Under the pieces are notes generated by a model, which was not told the DNA's origin, searched no databases, and saw only the letters and a program-made list of their open reading frames with translations. This document shows, one piece after another, positions 1-6,134 of a stretch of DNA of 64,000 nt; position 1 is the stretch's first letter; every line of letters begins with the position of its first letter. The DNA lies in contig NZ_NRSM01000017.1 in NCBI RefSeq assembly GCF_016584105.1, positions 1 through 64,000 on the forward strand, read 5' to 3'. This DNA is from Ectothiorhodospira shaposhnikovii. Its GTDB lineage: Bacteria > Pseudomonadota > Gammaproteobacteria > Ectothiorhodospirales > Ectothiorhodospiraceae. Both the position numbers and the translations under genes were made by a program.

Positions 1-41
1 CGGTGAGACCCGTAACTGGACGCCGGTGGGTCCGGTGTGGC

Positions 42-248
42 TCAACCCTGAAATTCAAAATGATCCTCGTGCTTCATTAGAGGCTGCATGACCCGGGTTC
101 CAACCACCTTGACAGCCGCCGAAACACCCTTGCCAAGGACCCCCCAGCATGGCTCCACAGTGGCCGAAGGAACCTGCACAGGTAATCCACACCTGCCAAA
201 GGGCCGCTCATTGCCTGCCTGGCACGCCGCCAAAAATACAATCCCCAT
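42..248 (-). CDS. small hypothetical ORF in the left-edge cassette
   Basis: This is a 68-residue frame that could be the reversed gene of the cassette ending at the attC at 275-333. It begins with a short hydrophobic run ending in LAAC, which resembles a lipobox, but the n-region before it is too short for a normal lipoprotein signal peptide. No upstream in-frame ATG, GTG or TTG gives a better start. No Shine-Dalgarno sequence is evident. I do not recognise the protein; it may be a chance frame in non-coding cassette DNA. Confidence 0.2.
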   Translation of the reverse strand: MGIVFLAACQAGNERPFGRCGLPVQVPSATVEPCWGVLGKGVSAAVKVVGTRVMQPLMKHEDHFEFQG

Positions 249-274
249 TATAAAGACGTGCGGTACATGGCTTC

Positions 275-333
275 GTCCAACAGACGTTTATCCGCCATGC
301 TGCTCACAGCGGATAAACGCTTATGTGTTAGTT
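275..333 (+). other. attC site 0 (end of off-window cassette)
   Basis: The R'' box is GTCCAAC at 275-281, a perfect RYYYAAC. The central stem is an 11-bp inverted repeat, CGTTTATCCGC at 285-295 with its complement at 309-319, around a 13-nt loop. The R' box is GTTAG at 327. The left spacer is shorter than the right one, as in unpaired central spacers of attC sites. Its own cassette starts beyond the left edge, because no GTTGGAC core is seen upstream. Confidence 0.7.
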
Positions 334-346
334 TTATAGGGAAGAT

Positions 347-652
347 ATGAGTAACGATTTGACCATAAAAGGTATTCTTTTAGAAAAACTTAATCGATTT
401 TTAAATCCTAATTTCGATACTAAGTTTATATGGTTGTTGTTGACGTCAGGAATAGCCCTTGTAGGTTACCAGAGGGTCATACAGTTAGGCTCAAGTTTAG
501 AGATCATCAAAGAAGATGTGTATATAAAGCTTTCGCTCAATTCGGGCGTCGATAGCATATTTGTAGTTATTGGTTCTTTTATGATCTTGTCTTCAGTTGC
601 TTTTTTTACATTAAAGCAGTTGAGTAATAAGACAAGCCCTTCCAAAATATAA
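347..652 (+). CDS. small two-segment membrane protein of cassette 1
   Basis: A 101-residue protein with two hydrophobic stretches, residues about 27-45 and 68-90, separated by a polar loop; I do not recognise the family. The start is the ATG after GGGAAGAT (ribosome-binding GGAAG a few bases upstream). The gene is strongly AT-rich and lies just inside cassette 1, close to its left core site. The frame is continuous with the downstream nucleotidyltransferase frame: only the TAA at 650-652 separates them, and the codons after it resume a plausible protein sequence. The two could therefore be one membrane-anchored protein split by a nonsense change, or two coupled genes. A membrane component next to a nucleotidyltransferase recalls the layout of some immune signalling operons, but that is inference. 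Confidence 0.6.
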   Translation: MSNDLTIKGILLEKLNRFLNPNFDTKFIWLLLTSGIALVGYQRVIQLGSSLEIIKEDVYIKLSLNSGVDSIFVVIGSFMILSSVAFFTLKQLSNKTSPSKI

Positions 653-691
653 AAAACGCTATCTAAAGCAGCTCCTGATATTCGACCATTG

Positions 692-1315
692 ATGGATGAT
701 AATCGAAGAATATTTACGGCGTTTGGACCTAATACAAGTGCTGGTAGCACAGATGAACTTCGTCACGATTACGAGGTTTGGGAACAATTAAAGCTTGATC
801 AAATTGTTCCAAATAATGACAGTATATTGAGTATATTAAATAGAGTTAAAAAGCTCGATAAACGTGAAGAGTTAGTTGTTTCTGCAATGAAGTCTCATGT
901 TCAAGCATTTAAGAAGCACTGCGAAGATCCAAACTTCGATTATTCACAAAATCAATTTCCCATCGCTTTTTCAGATTTGATATTGAGCTATTGTTCTCCA
1001 GGGAAAAATAACTTAGAAAAGTATAAAGCTTGGATTGTTGAAAAATCCAAGATAAAAAAAGCAAACATAGAGGCTGCTTATATATTTGGTAGCGCCTTAT
1101 ATGGTGCGGAAACTACCGATGTAGATTTACTGATAAAAACAAAAGCAACAAAAATAGAAGATATCAAAGTTGATGCTGACTTCTATGAAGAATTAAAGGA
1201 AATGTTTTATCTAGAGCTGGGGCTGAAATTGCATCTAAAAGTGTATTCTGAATTGGAAAAACGCTCGTATGATGCCTTTAAGGCCAAATTAGCTAAGACA
1301 GAAAGGATTATTTGA
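692..1315 (+). CDS. nucleotidyltransferase-fold protein of cassette 1
   Basis: A protein of about 207 residues with a Pol-beta/minimal nucleotidyltransferase signature near residues 133-148: a GS pair followed after eight residues by DVD, the usual metal-binding arrangement. The N-terminal 130 residues are helical and charged and unlike any family I know. The ATG at 692 is preceded by an in-frame TTG at 689, and neither has a good ribosome-binding site. The open frame extends back to the stop of the upstream gene at 650, so the true N-terminus is uncertain. It is followed with one base of spacing by a 130-aa ORF, so the two are probably co-translated. Possible roles are a toxin-type nucleotidyltransferase or a signalling enzyme; substrate unknown. 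Confidence 0.65.
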   Translation: MDDNRRIFTAFGPNTSAGSTDELRHDYEVWEQLKLDQIVPNNDSILSILNRVKKLDKREELVVSAMKSHVQAFKKHCEDPNFDYSQNQFPIAFSDLILSYCSPGKNNLEKYKAWIVEKSKIKKANIEAAYIFGSALYGAETTDVDLLIKTKATKIEDIKVDADFYEELKEMFYLELGLKLHLKVYSELEKRSYDAFKAKLAKTERII

Positions 1316-1316
1316 G

Positions 1317-1709
1317 GTGGGAAGAAATTTATACTACACAATACCCAAGTATCTGGAAAATGCTCTAGATAGGCACACTAAAGTTCGATCTTGGCAACGG
1401 ATCGATCATCCTAAAAATGATGATGATTTCATTTATCTAATCAAGAGAAATGATGGACTTTCTGATATCACTCTTCATGCATCGGATGAATATTCGTACT
1501 CCCTGACAGACTACTTTCAGAAGCCAGCCCAAATTAGTGACGGGGCATTTATTTTGATAGCTAGGCCAGAGGCTGGATATGATGATGTTATCGTTGAAAT
1601 TGCTCAAAGTGATCAAATAAGCATTGGGAAGTTCAGTGCATTAATGGGAGCTCTTTATATAGAGGAACATTGGAATTATGTGCCGAAAGAGAGAAGAGAA
1701 GAAAACTAA
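1317..1709 (+). CDS. hypothetical 130-aa protein, last gene of cassette 1
   Basis: Soluble protein of 130 residues with no motif that I recognise. It starts with GTG at 1317, one base after the stop of the nucleotidyltransferase gene, with AAAGGA ten bases upstream. Its stop codon lies inside the R'' box of the cassette's attC site, a common arrangement for terminal cassette ORFs. The tight coupling suggests that it works with the nucleotidyltransferase, for example as partner, inhibitor or substrate adaptor. No function can be assigned from the sequence. Confidence 0.6.
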   Translation: MGRNLYYTIPKYLENALDRHTKVRSWQRIDHPKNDDDFIYLIKRNDGLSDITLHASDEYSYSLTDYFQKPAQISDGAFILIARPEAGYDDVIVEIAQSDQISIGKFSALMGALYIEEHWNYVPKERREEN

Positions 1710-1790
1710 CCAACCGATCAAGCCGACGCTTGAAAGCGCTTCGATCCTTGCAGGCTGCCTCAGGGGCGCGGCTTATCGGCGGCGTTGTGC
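1704..1790 (+). other. attC site 1 (end of cassette 1)
   Basis: R'' is AACTAAC at 1704-1710 and R' is GTTGTGC at 1784-1790. The L'' arm (1714-1729, containing CAAGCCGACGC) pairs with the L' arm (1766-1779, GCGCGGCTTATCGG). The left arm has extra C and A bases that remain unpaired, which is the classical extrahelical-base pattern. The AAAACTAAC run at 1702-1710 is complementary to GTTAGTTTT at the start of this cassette (327). Confidence 0.85.
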
Positions 1791-1828
1791 TGGGCAATGA
1801 ACTGCAGAAAGGCATTGAGGACTATTCG

Positions 1829-2584
1829 ATGAGATGGGCATTTGAGGTCGAGCGAACTGGATTGGAACGTCGCAACCTGATCGATCTGGTCGAAAGTCTA
1901 GGCTACAAAGCTGTGGAAGTGCCCGGACATCAGATCGTCTTCCGTTCAGACTCGATGGAAGCCTACTCGACCCCAGGGGAAGTCTGGGAGCAAGCCAAGT
2001 GCCTTCGCGAGTTGATGGTGAGCGTCACAGAGATTGACAAGGAATTCGCCATCGGAGCGGTTCTAGATATGTCGTCGGAACCGCCCAAAAGGAACATCTT
2101 CCTCGAAGTTGAGCCGATTATCATGAAGGTGACGATGGGGAGTCCGACCTTGACTGTTCTTCCCCCATTGGGATTATCTGAGGATCAGCTTGCCGAATGG
2201 ACGAAGCACAAAGCTGAACAGGAATACCAGTCCACACTAGAGGCACAGAAGGCTAAGCTGGTCCCAGCGTTTCGAGAGCCTCGAGCTGCAAAGCTGCTTC
2301 AGCTGCTTAAGCAGAAATCCCATACAGGCGAGTCCTTGTATAAGATCTATGAACTGGCGGAAGGGCATCCGTCCCAAAGGAAGACCTTTCAGAATCAGTT
2401 TGGGATATCCGACGTTGACTTCAAGCGTTTCGCGGACGCAGTCCATAACCCCGTGGTGTCGGGCTCACTTGCACGACATGCGTACGAAGACACGCCTAAG
2501 ACACCAAACCCCATGTCGATGAGAGAGGCGCAGTCATTCGCGGTCGGGTTGGCGATGCGTTGGCTGGCGTCCGTGAGGGGTTGA
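1829..2584 (+). CDS. hypothetical 251-aa protein, cassette 2
   Basis: The only sizeable gene of cassette 2. Translation most likely starts at the ATG at 1829, eight bases after GAGG; longer upstream frames run back through the attC site and are not credible. The N-terminal ~65 residues look like a compact alpha/beta domain. A central stretch rich in Glu, Lys and Gln (about 110-150) is probably helical, and the C-terminal third includes conserved-looking Phe/Arg residues. I recognise no family. Its base composition is nearer to the chromosome than that of cassette 1, in keeping with an independent origin. Confidence 0.6.
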   Translation: MRWAFEVERTGLERRNLIDLVESLGYKAVEVPGHQIVFRSDSMEAYSTPGEVWEQAKCLRELMVSVTEIDKEFAIGAVLDMSSEPPKRNIFLEVEPIIMKVTMGSPTLTVLPPLGLSEDQLAEWTKHKAEQEYQSTLEAQKAKLVPAFREPRAAKLLQLLKQKSHTGESLYKIYELAEGHPSQRKTFQNQFGISDVDFKRFADAVHNPVVSGSLARHAYEDTPKTPNPMSMREAQSFAVGLAMRWLASVRG

Positions 2585-2626
2585 TCTGCACGGCGGCGAT
2601 CCGTTGCACGGCAAACTCACGTTATC

Positions 2627-2697
2627 GCACAACAAAGTGCTGCACGGCGGACTGGCTCCAGCTTCGCTTCCGCCAGCCGGTGAGCACAACGTTATGT
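2627..2697 (+). other. attC site 2 (end of cassette 2)
   Basis: R'' is GCACAAC (2627-2633), exactly complementary to GTTGTGC at the start of cassette 2 (1784). R' is GTTATGT at 2691. The stem is built of the blocks GTGCT, CAC, CGG and CTGGC on the left, pairing with an uninterrupted right arm ending in GAGCAC. The left arm carries extra G, GG and A bases that would be extrahelical on folding. Confidence 0.85.
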
Positions 2698-2723
2698 GTC
2701 CCCGAGCCTATTAGGGAGCTATT

Positions 2724-3902
2724 GTGTCTATAGATAAGCCTGACTTTGACTCCGTTACTGAGGAAGACCTTCAGGAACTTGTCGACTCGCAAGTGCCCGA
2801 AGGTGTTCGTGTGGAGTATAAGCTAAAAAATTACGGAAACTCTGATTCGGATAAAAGAGAGCTGCTAAAAGATGTAAGTGCTTTTGCCAACTCCCATGGT
2901 GGGCATCTAATAATTGGTGTGCGGGAGAGCGAAGGGGCGGCAGCTGAGGTAACGGGCGTTGATATTGATGCTGACGCAGAACTCTTGAGGATGGAGCAGA
3001 TGGTCAGGAATGCGATAGAGCCATCCATATCAGGAATAAGAATGAGAGCTGTGCCTTTATCTAATGGCAACAAGGTTCTTGTGCTCAGAATCCCAAGAAG
3101 CTGGAACCCACCACATCGAGTTACTGCACAAGGGAAGAATAAATTTTTTCTCCGTCACTCTGCTGGAGTTCATGAGCCAAGTATTGAGGAGCTGAGAGCA
3201 TTGTTTAACCAATCCGCGGTGGCTTTGGAGAAAGCGAGGCAATTCCGAGACGATAGAATCGAAGCCGCAATTCGAGGAGAAGGACAGAGGCCGCTTGAAG
3301 ATGGAGGTCGCCTTTTCGTTCATATCGTTTCCACAGCCGCTTTTTCTGGGATGGTCAGCCTTGACGTAGAGGCCATCCACCAGAAACACCAGAATTTTTC
3401 GCTACTGGGCGCATCAGGAATGTCACCTCGCTTCAACTTTCATGGATTTATCAATGAGAGAGGCGGAGACAAAAACCATGGATACACTCAGATCTTTAGG
3501 GTCGGCGCTCTTGAAGCGACTATGGCTGGTATTGCGCGAGAGCATGAGGGGAGGAAAGTTATAACCGGCCTGGGCGTTGAAGGATATATCTTTAAGAATT
3601 TAACCTCCTATATCAACGGTTTGAAGGAACTTGGTGTTCCTACCCCACTAGTTGTCATGTTTACGTTGGAAGGTGTTTCCGGCGCAAAGTACGCCGTCCT
3701 TTCCCGGAGATTTTTCGACGAGGATGTGCCGCTCACCGACGACATGTTGCGGTTGCCGGAGTGCATAGTTGAGGAGTATGGGTCAGACCTCGATTACCAT
3801 AAAGCTGTACGACCAGCATTCGACACTTTGTGGAATGCAATTGGCTTCGCGAAATCCCAATTTTTTGACGAAGAAGGGAGATGGGTGGGAGAAGACAGGT
3901 AA
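2724..3902 (+). CDS. AlbA_2/Schlafen-type putative DNA-binding protein, cassette 3
   Basis: A 392-residue protein. Its N-terminal ~150 residues match the AlbA_2 (formerly divergent AAA-4, Schlafen-related) domain: an early VEYK strand, a DVSAFANSHGG segment at about residues 51-61 and LIIGV immediately after it, followed by a hydrophobic LRIPRS strand near 123. The C-terminal ~220 residues are an unassigned mixed alpha/beta region. The start is GTG at 2724, five bases after AGGGAG. It is the sole gene of cassette 3. AlbA_2 proteins are common in defence islands and next to mobile elements, as putative transcriptional regulators or nucleic-acid-binding effectors, so a phage-defence role is reasonable but inferred. 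Confidence 0.8.
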   Translation: MSIDKPDFDSVTEEDLQELVDSQVPEGVRVEYKLKNYGNSDSDKRELLKDVSAFANSHGGHLIIGVRESEGAAAEVTGVDIDADAELLRMEQMVRNAIEPSISGIRMRAVPLSNGNKVLVLRIPRSWNPPHRVTAQGKNKFFLRHSAGVHEPSIEELRALFNQSAVALEKARQFRDDRIEAAIRGEGQRPLEDGGRLFVHIVSTAAFSGMVSLDVEAIHQKHQNFSLLGASGMSPRFNFHGFINERGGDKNHGYTQIFRVGALEATMAGIAREHEGRKVITGLGVEGYIFKNLTSYINGLKELGVPTPLVVMFTLEGVSGAKYAVLSRRFFDEDVPLTDDMLRLPECIVEEYGSDLDYHKAVRPAFDTLWNAIGFAKSQFFDEEGRWVGEDR

Positions 3903-3910
3903 TACCTTCT

Positions 3911-3976
3911 GCACATAACGAATAAGGTTAGATCGTGAGAGCGAAGCGAACCACGATCTAACCTTATTCGTTGGGG
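3911..3976 (+). other. attC site 3 (end of cassette 3), perfect hairpin
   Basis: R'' is GCACATAAC (3911-3919), matching GTTATGTG at the start of cassette 3 (2691); R' is GTTGGGG at 3970. Unusually the arms 3917-3937 and 3952-3972 form an uninterrupted 21-bp stem with a 14-nt loop and no extrahelical base. It could also work as a factor-independent stop for the AlbA_2 gene, although no T-run follows. Confidence 0.75.
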
Positions 3977-4271
3977 CAGGAATACGGAATTTTATTAGCA
4001 TACCGTTTGATGCCATCAAGAGAAAAATTAAGCAGAAAAATTCGGAAAATCATGCTATTCAATGACACAAAAACTTCGCTGGATCAACTCCGTTATCCAG
4101 CGAAGTTTTTGTGTCATTGATGAGCCCTCATTTTTCTGCCGTTGCGGATCTTGATGGCGCTACCTCGGCTCCAGGCTGCGCGGGCTTTGAGCCACTTATG
4201 ATAGCCCCAACAACTCGCAAGAGCAGATCTTGGCTGCGCTGCGCTCCGCCAAGACTGCTCAGCTTTATTCG
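3971..4271. other. cassette 4 with no recognisable gene
   Basis: About 300 bases between attC sites 3 and 4. Open frames here are short and overlap strong palindromes, so I call none coding. The content is dominated by two nested inverted repeats (4032-4139), followed by the attC. Cassettes without ORFs are known in chromosomal integrons and can carry promoters or small RNAs. Confidence 0.7.
4032..4139. repeat. nested inverted repeats inside cassette 4
   Basis: The inner repeat is perfect: 25-nt arms at 4060-4084 and 4095-4119 around a 10-nt loop. An outer perfect 10-bp pair, GCAGAAAAAT at 4032-4041 and its complement at 4130-4139, brackets it. Transcribed from either strand this would fold into a very stable long hairpin. 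It may be a structured RNA, a terminator for neighbours, or a relic of a palindromic mobile element. Confidence 0.9.
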
Positions 4272-4277
4272 TTACAA
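4204..4277 (+). other. attC site 4 (end of cassette 4)
   Basis: R'' is GCCCCAAC (4204-4211), exactly complementary to GTTGGGGC at the cassette start (3970). R' is GTTACAA at 4271. The stem pairs AGCAG (4222) and TCTTGGC (4228-4234) with GCCAAGA (4248) and CTGCT (4255-4259), leaving A4227 unpaired as the extrahelical base. Confidence 0.85.
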
Positions 4278-4279
4278 CT

Positions 4280-4570
4280 TCACTTCTTCCGCTTGATATC
4301 GCGGTAAAAGTTTTCGTGTAACCCCAGGGCCATCAGCTCAAGAACAAGGGCGCCATCATCAAAGCTGTAGCCTAGCAACGTCAGTTGCTTCTTCATTTTA
4401 AACTTGTGGACCCGCAGAAAGGCCAGATCCCCTTTCTTCCGTTCACCAATGTTGGGATTGGCCATCAGATCCTTAACGGCCAAATCAAGGTCCTTTTTCT
4501 GGTCTGGATTGAGCTTCTTTACCGCTTTCCGGAATGTAGGGGTCTGTAATACAGTAGTGGCCTTAGCCAA
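4280..4570 (-). CDS. RelE/ParE-family toxin, cassette 5
   Basis: Protein of about 96 residues ending in the basic KRKK tail, with a RelE/ParE-like pattern: N-terminal FRKAVKKL helix, a central KKGDLAFLRVHKFK strand-rich region and a C-terminal GLHENFYRDI segment. RelE-type toxins act as mRNA interferases or gyrase poisons; which one applies here is not clear. The likely start is TTG at 4570, overlapping the end of the antitoxin gene by eight bases with GGAGG nine bases upstream. An ATG at 4633 lies deeper within the antitoxin and is less credible. The gene reads against the array direction, as often for toxin-antitoxin cassettes that carry their own promoter. Confidence 0.8.
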   Translation of the reverse strand: MAKATTVLQTPTFRKAVKKLNPDQKKDLDLAVKDLMANPNIGERKKGDLAFLRVHKFKMKKQLTLLGYSFDDGALVLELMALGLHENFYRDIKRKK

Positions 4571-4784
4571 AATCGTAGGCCTCCAGCTTTCCGGCGTCCC
4601 GTTCTGCCTGCGCGATGATGGCTTGCCTGACAAACTCGTAGGGTAAATCCGGGTTGTCTTCCATCATCTCGCCGATTTTTGCCCAGTGCTCTATTTGCTT
4701 TGGAGGGGTTCTATTGAGCGCTTTGGCTATAATAGTTGCTTTTTCAATAAGGTTTTGGTCTAAGCGAATGCTGTTGGTAGCCAT
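4563..4784 (-). CDS. ParD-like antitoxin, cassette 5
   Basis: A 73-residue protein starting at the ATG at 4784, five bases after a strong AGGAGG. The SIRLDQNLIEKA beginning and the PPKQIEHWAKIGEMM core match the ParD-like antitoxin family (ribbon-helix-helix type, often annotated as TA-system antitoxin ParD family). It would bind its own promoter as a dimer and neutralise the downstream RelE/ParE toxin by direct contact. It is translationally coupled to the toxin gene. Confidence 0.8.
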   Translation of the reverse strand: MATNSIRLDQNLIEKATIIAKALNRTPPKQIEHWAKIGEMMEDNPDLPYEFVRQAIIAQAERDAGKLEAYDFG

Positions 4785-4840
4785 ATTTGCCTCCTGTGGT
4801 GGGTATTCTGAATTGTAGCAATATGCCACATTTGAAGCGA

Positions 4841-4914
4841 GTTGCAACAATGCGCTGTTGTCGGGCTGCTTTTCCGCTGGCGCTACAAAGCAGCCGCAAA
4901 GCGCGACGTTAGCC
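4841..4914 (+). other. attC site 5 (end of cassette 5, last clear one)
   Basis: R'' GTTGCAAC (4841-4848) pairs with GTTACAAC at the cassette start (4271) apart from one position that can wobble. The central stem is GGCTGCTTT at 4864-4872 with its complement at 4887-4895; flanking GCGC blocks form the second box. R' is GTTAGCC at 4908. No convincing next cassette follows: GGGCTAA recurs only 20 bases later, at the edge of the intron remnant. Confidence 0.8.
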
Positions 4915-4933
4915 CGAAGGTCGGAAAGGGCTA

Positions 4934-5004
4934 ATCGGGTAAGGGCGGGTGTTTAGCCCGCCCTCCCCACACCACCTGGCATGCGGGTCCGTGCCAGGCG
5001 GTTC
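4934..5004 (-). mobile_element. group II intron 3'-end remnant (domains V and VI)
   Basis: Read on the minus strand, 5004-4969 forms a domain V-like hairpin: GAACCGCCTGGC pairing with GCCAGGTGGT around a small upper stem and a two-base bulge. Then 4968-4934 forms a domain VI hairpin (GGGAGGGCGGG pairing with CCCGCCCT and CCC) with an unpaired A at 4940, seven bases from the 3' end, which is the branch-point position. The intron ends in CGAT, and the 3' exon would begin TAGCCC. This matches bacterial class C introns that target attC sites, and it sits at the end of a cassette array. The rest of the intron and its reverse transcriptase are missing. Confidence 0.65.
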
Positions 5005-5169
5005 ATAAGAAGGGAACACACGACGATTTCAGGCATAACCATGGAGGATGCGGACATATTTAGTCAGCGTCTGGAGCCGGTTTGTCCACAGTGTGGACAT
5101 CACAGGTACTCCTACAACCGTCGATATTCACGTAAATGGGGCGTTTCTCTGCACCCCCACCAACAGAGG

Positions 5170-6069
5170 ATGTTCCCCGACGTGAGGTTCAGCACAGCTT
5201 TAATGATCTTGGGTCTCGTCTGCGCAATCCCCGTGGCGCAGGCGAGTTCGGCCGTGCCCTGGGTGGCTCAGGGGTCGGTACAGAATGTGCTGGATCTGGG
5301 AGATGGTCGTCTCGCCCATGTGGGCAATTTCCAGCGGCGCGGCCTGCTAACGGGACCGTTGGTGCAGATCGAGGCAGGTGAGATCACCGCCGCTTTCCCT
5401 GAGCTGGTGGGTACGATTCACCACATTCAGCCGGATCCCCGGGGTGGCTTCTATGTGGGGGGCGAATTTGTCGTCGATGCGGAAAGCACTTGGCAAAATC
5501 TGGTGCGCGTCGACGCCGGCGGGCGTCTTGATCCGCACTGGAATCCCAACCCGAATGGTGCGGTATACGCAATTGAGGTCAACGAGGCCGGTGTGTTTGT
5601 CGGTGGCAGCTTCCAGACCATTGCCGGTGAATCACGCGGCGCGGTGGCCCGGTTTTCACCGGACGGGACCCTGGATGACTAGTCCATCGAACTACGTGGC
5701 GTGACCCACCTCCTGACGATGGACGACAGCGTCCTCATCGGCGGGCACTTTCAGTCCGTGGGCCTGACCCGGGGTTCGGGGGGGCTGATCGGCGTCAGTC
5801 TGGACCAACCCGCACGGATCACCTGGCGTTCCGGCCTGACCTATTTGCCCGCGCTGGGCAGCGTTGTGCTTACCGAGGATCGTGTGATTCTCTGTGGTGG
5901 CTTTGATTCGCTGCTGGGATCCGGGCAGCAGAGTCATACCCGCCAGGGCCTGGCCGCTCTGGACCGCGAATCGCGCGAGGTTCTCGACTTGCGGGTCGGT
6001 CTCGGCGATCAGGAATCCATTCACCATGATGCGCGAGAAGCCCCCGGCTTTAGCCGTGGGGAGGGATAG
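5170..6069 (+). pseudogene. delta-60 repeat beta-propeller protein, nonsense-interrupted and 3'-truncated
   Basis: The frame from 5170 encodes a signal peptide (hydrophobic core ALMILGLVCAIPVAQA) followed by repeats of the delta-60 type, for example FVGGSFQTIAG followed by ARFSPDGTLD. A TAG at 5680-5682 interrupts it; the same frame continues with further repeats (LIGGHFQSVG, LCGGFDSLLG) to 6069. The last residues, from about 6040, derive from the IS605-like palindrome rather than the original gene. An exported propeller protein was therefore inactivated by a stop codon and by insertion. Upstream in-frame codons from 4981 run through the intron remnant and are not part of it; a CPQCG-containing stretch at 5086-5140 is unexplained. 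Confidence 0.75.
6043..6068 (+). repeat. IS200/IS605-type terminal palindrome
   Basis: The sequence around AGCCCCCGGCTTTAGCCG, with its near-complement CCGTGGGG, forms a short imperfect hairpin. Such palindromes are typical of the ends of IS200/IS605 elements, where they are bound by TnpA or form part of the TnpB guide RNA. It lies about 65 bases before the tnpB start, so I take it as the left end of a tnpB-only element. Confidence 0.55.
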
Positions 6070-6134
6070 CGCTCGCCGAAGGCGGCTTTTGTTATAGTAT
6101 TTTTCATTGCGAAGTAGGCCCTGGAGACCTTGAG

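Larger units (their letters stand above)
275..4914 (+). mobile_element. integron gene-cassette array (distal part, integrase not in window)
   Basis: Six attC-type imperfect hairpins separate five whole cassettes. The diagnostic feature is pairing between the bases at each cassette start and the R'' box at that same cassette's end: GTTAGTTTT (327) with AAAACTAAC (1702), GTTGTGC (1784) with GCACAAC (2627), GTTATGTG (2691) with CACATAAC (3912), GTTGGGGC (3970) with GCCCCAAC (4204), and GTTACAAC (4271) with GTTGCAAC (4841, one G-T type mismatch). Cassette base composition varies and is mostly AT-richer than the chromosomal genes after 8473. The cassette genes on the + strand are oriented as expected, with attC at their 3' ends, so an intI gene and attI would lie to the left of position 1. 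Divergent attC sequences suggest a sedentary chromosomal array rather than a class 1 integron. Confidence 0.85.

Noticed and set aside
4111-4296. 61-codon frame in cassette 4
   Set aside because: It begins inside the 25-bp palindrome, runs through the attC and has no ribosome-binding site.
4909-4934. A sixth cassette from GTTAGCCC to GGGCTAA
   Set aside because: Only about 26 bases, too short; the second core is better explained as the intron 3' exon.
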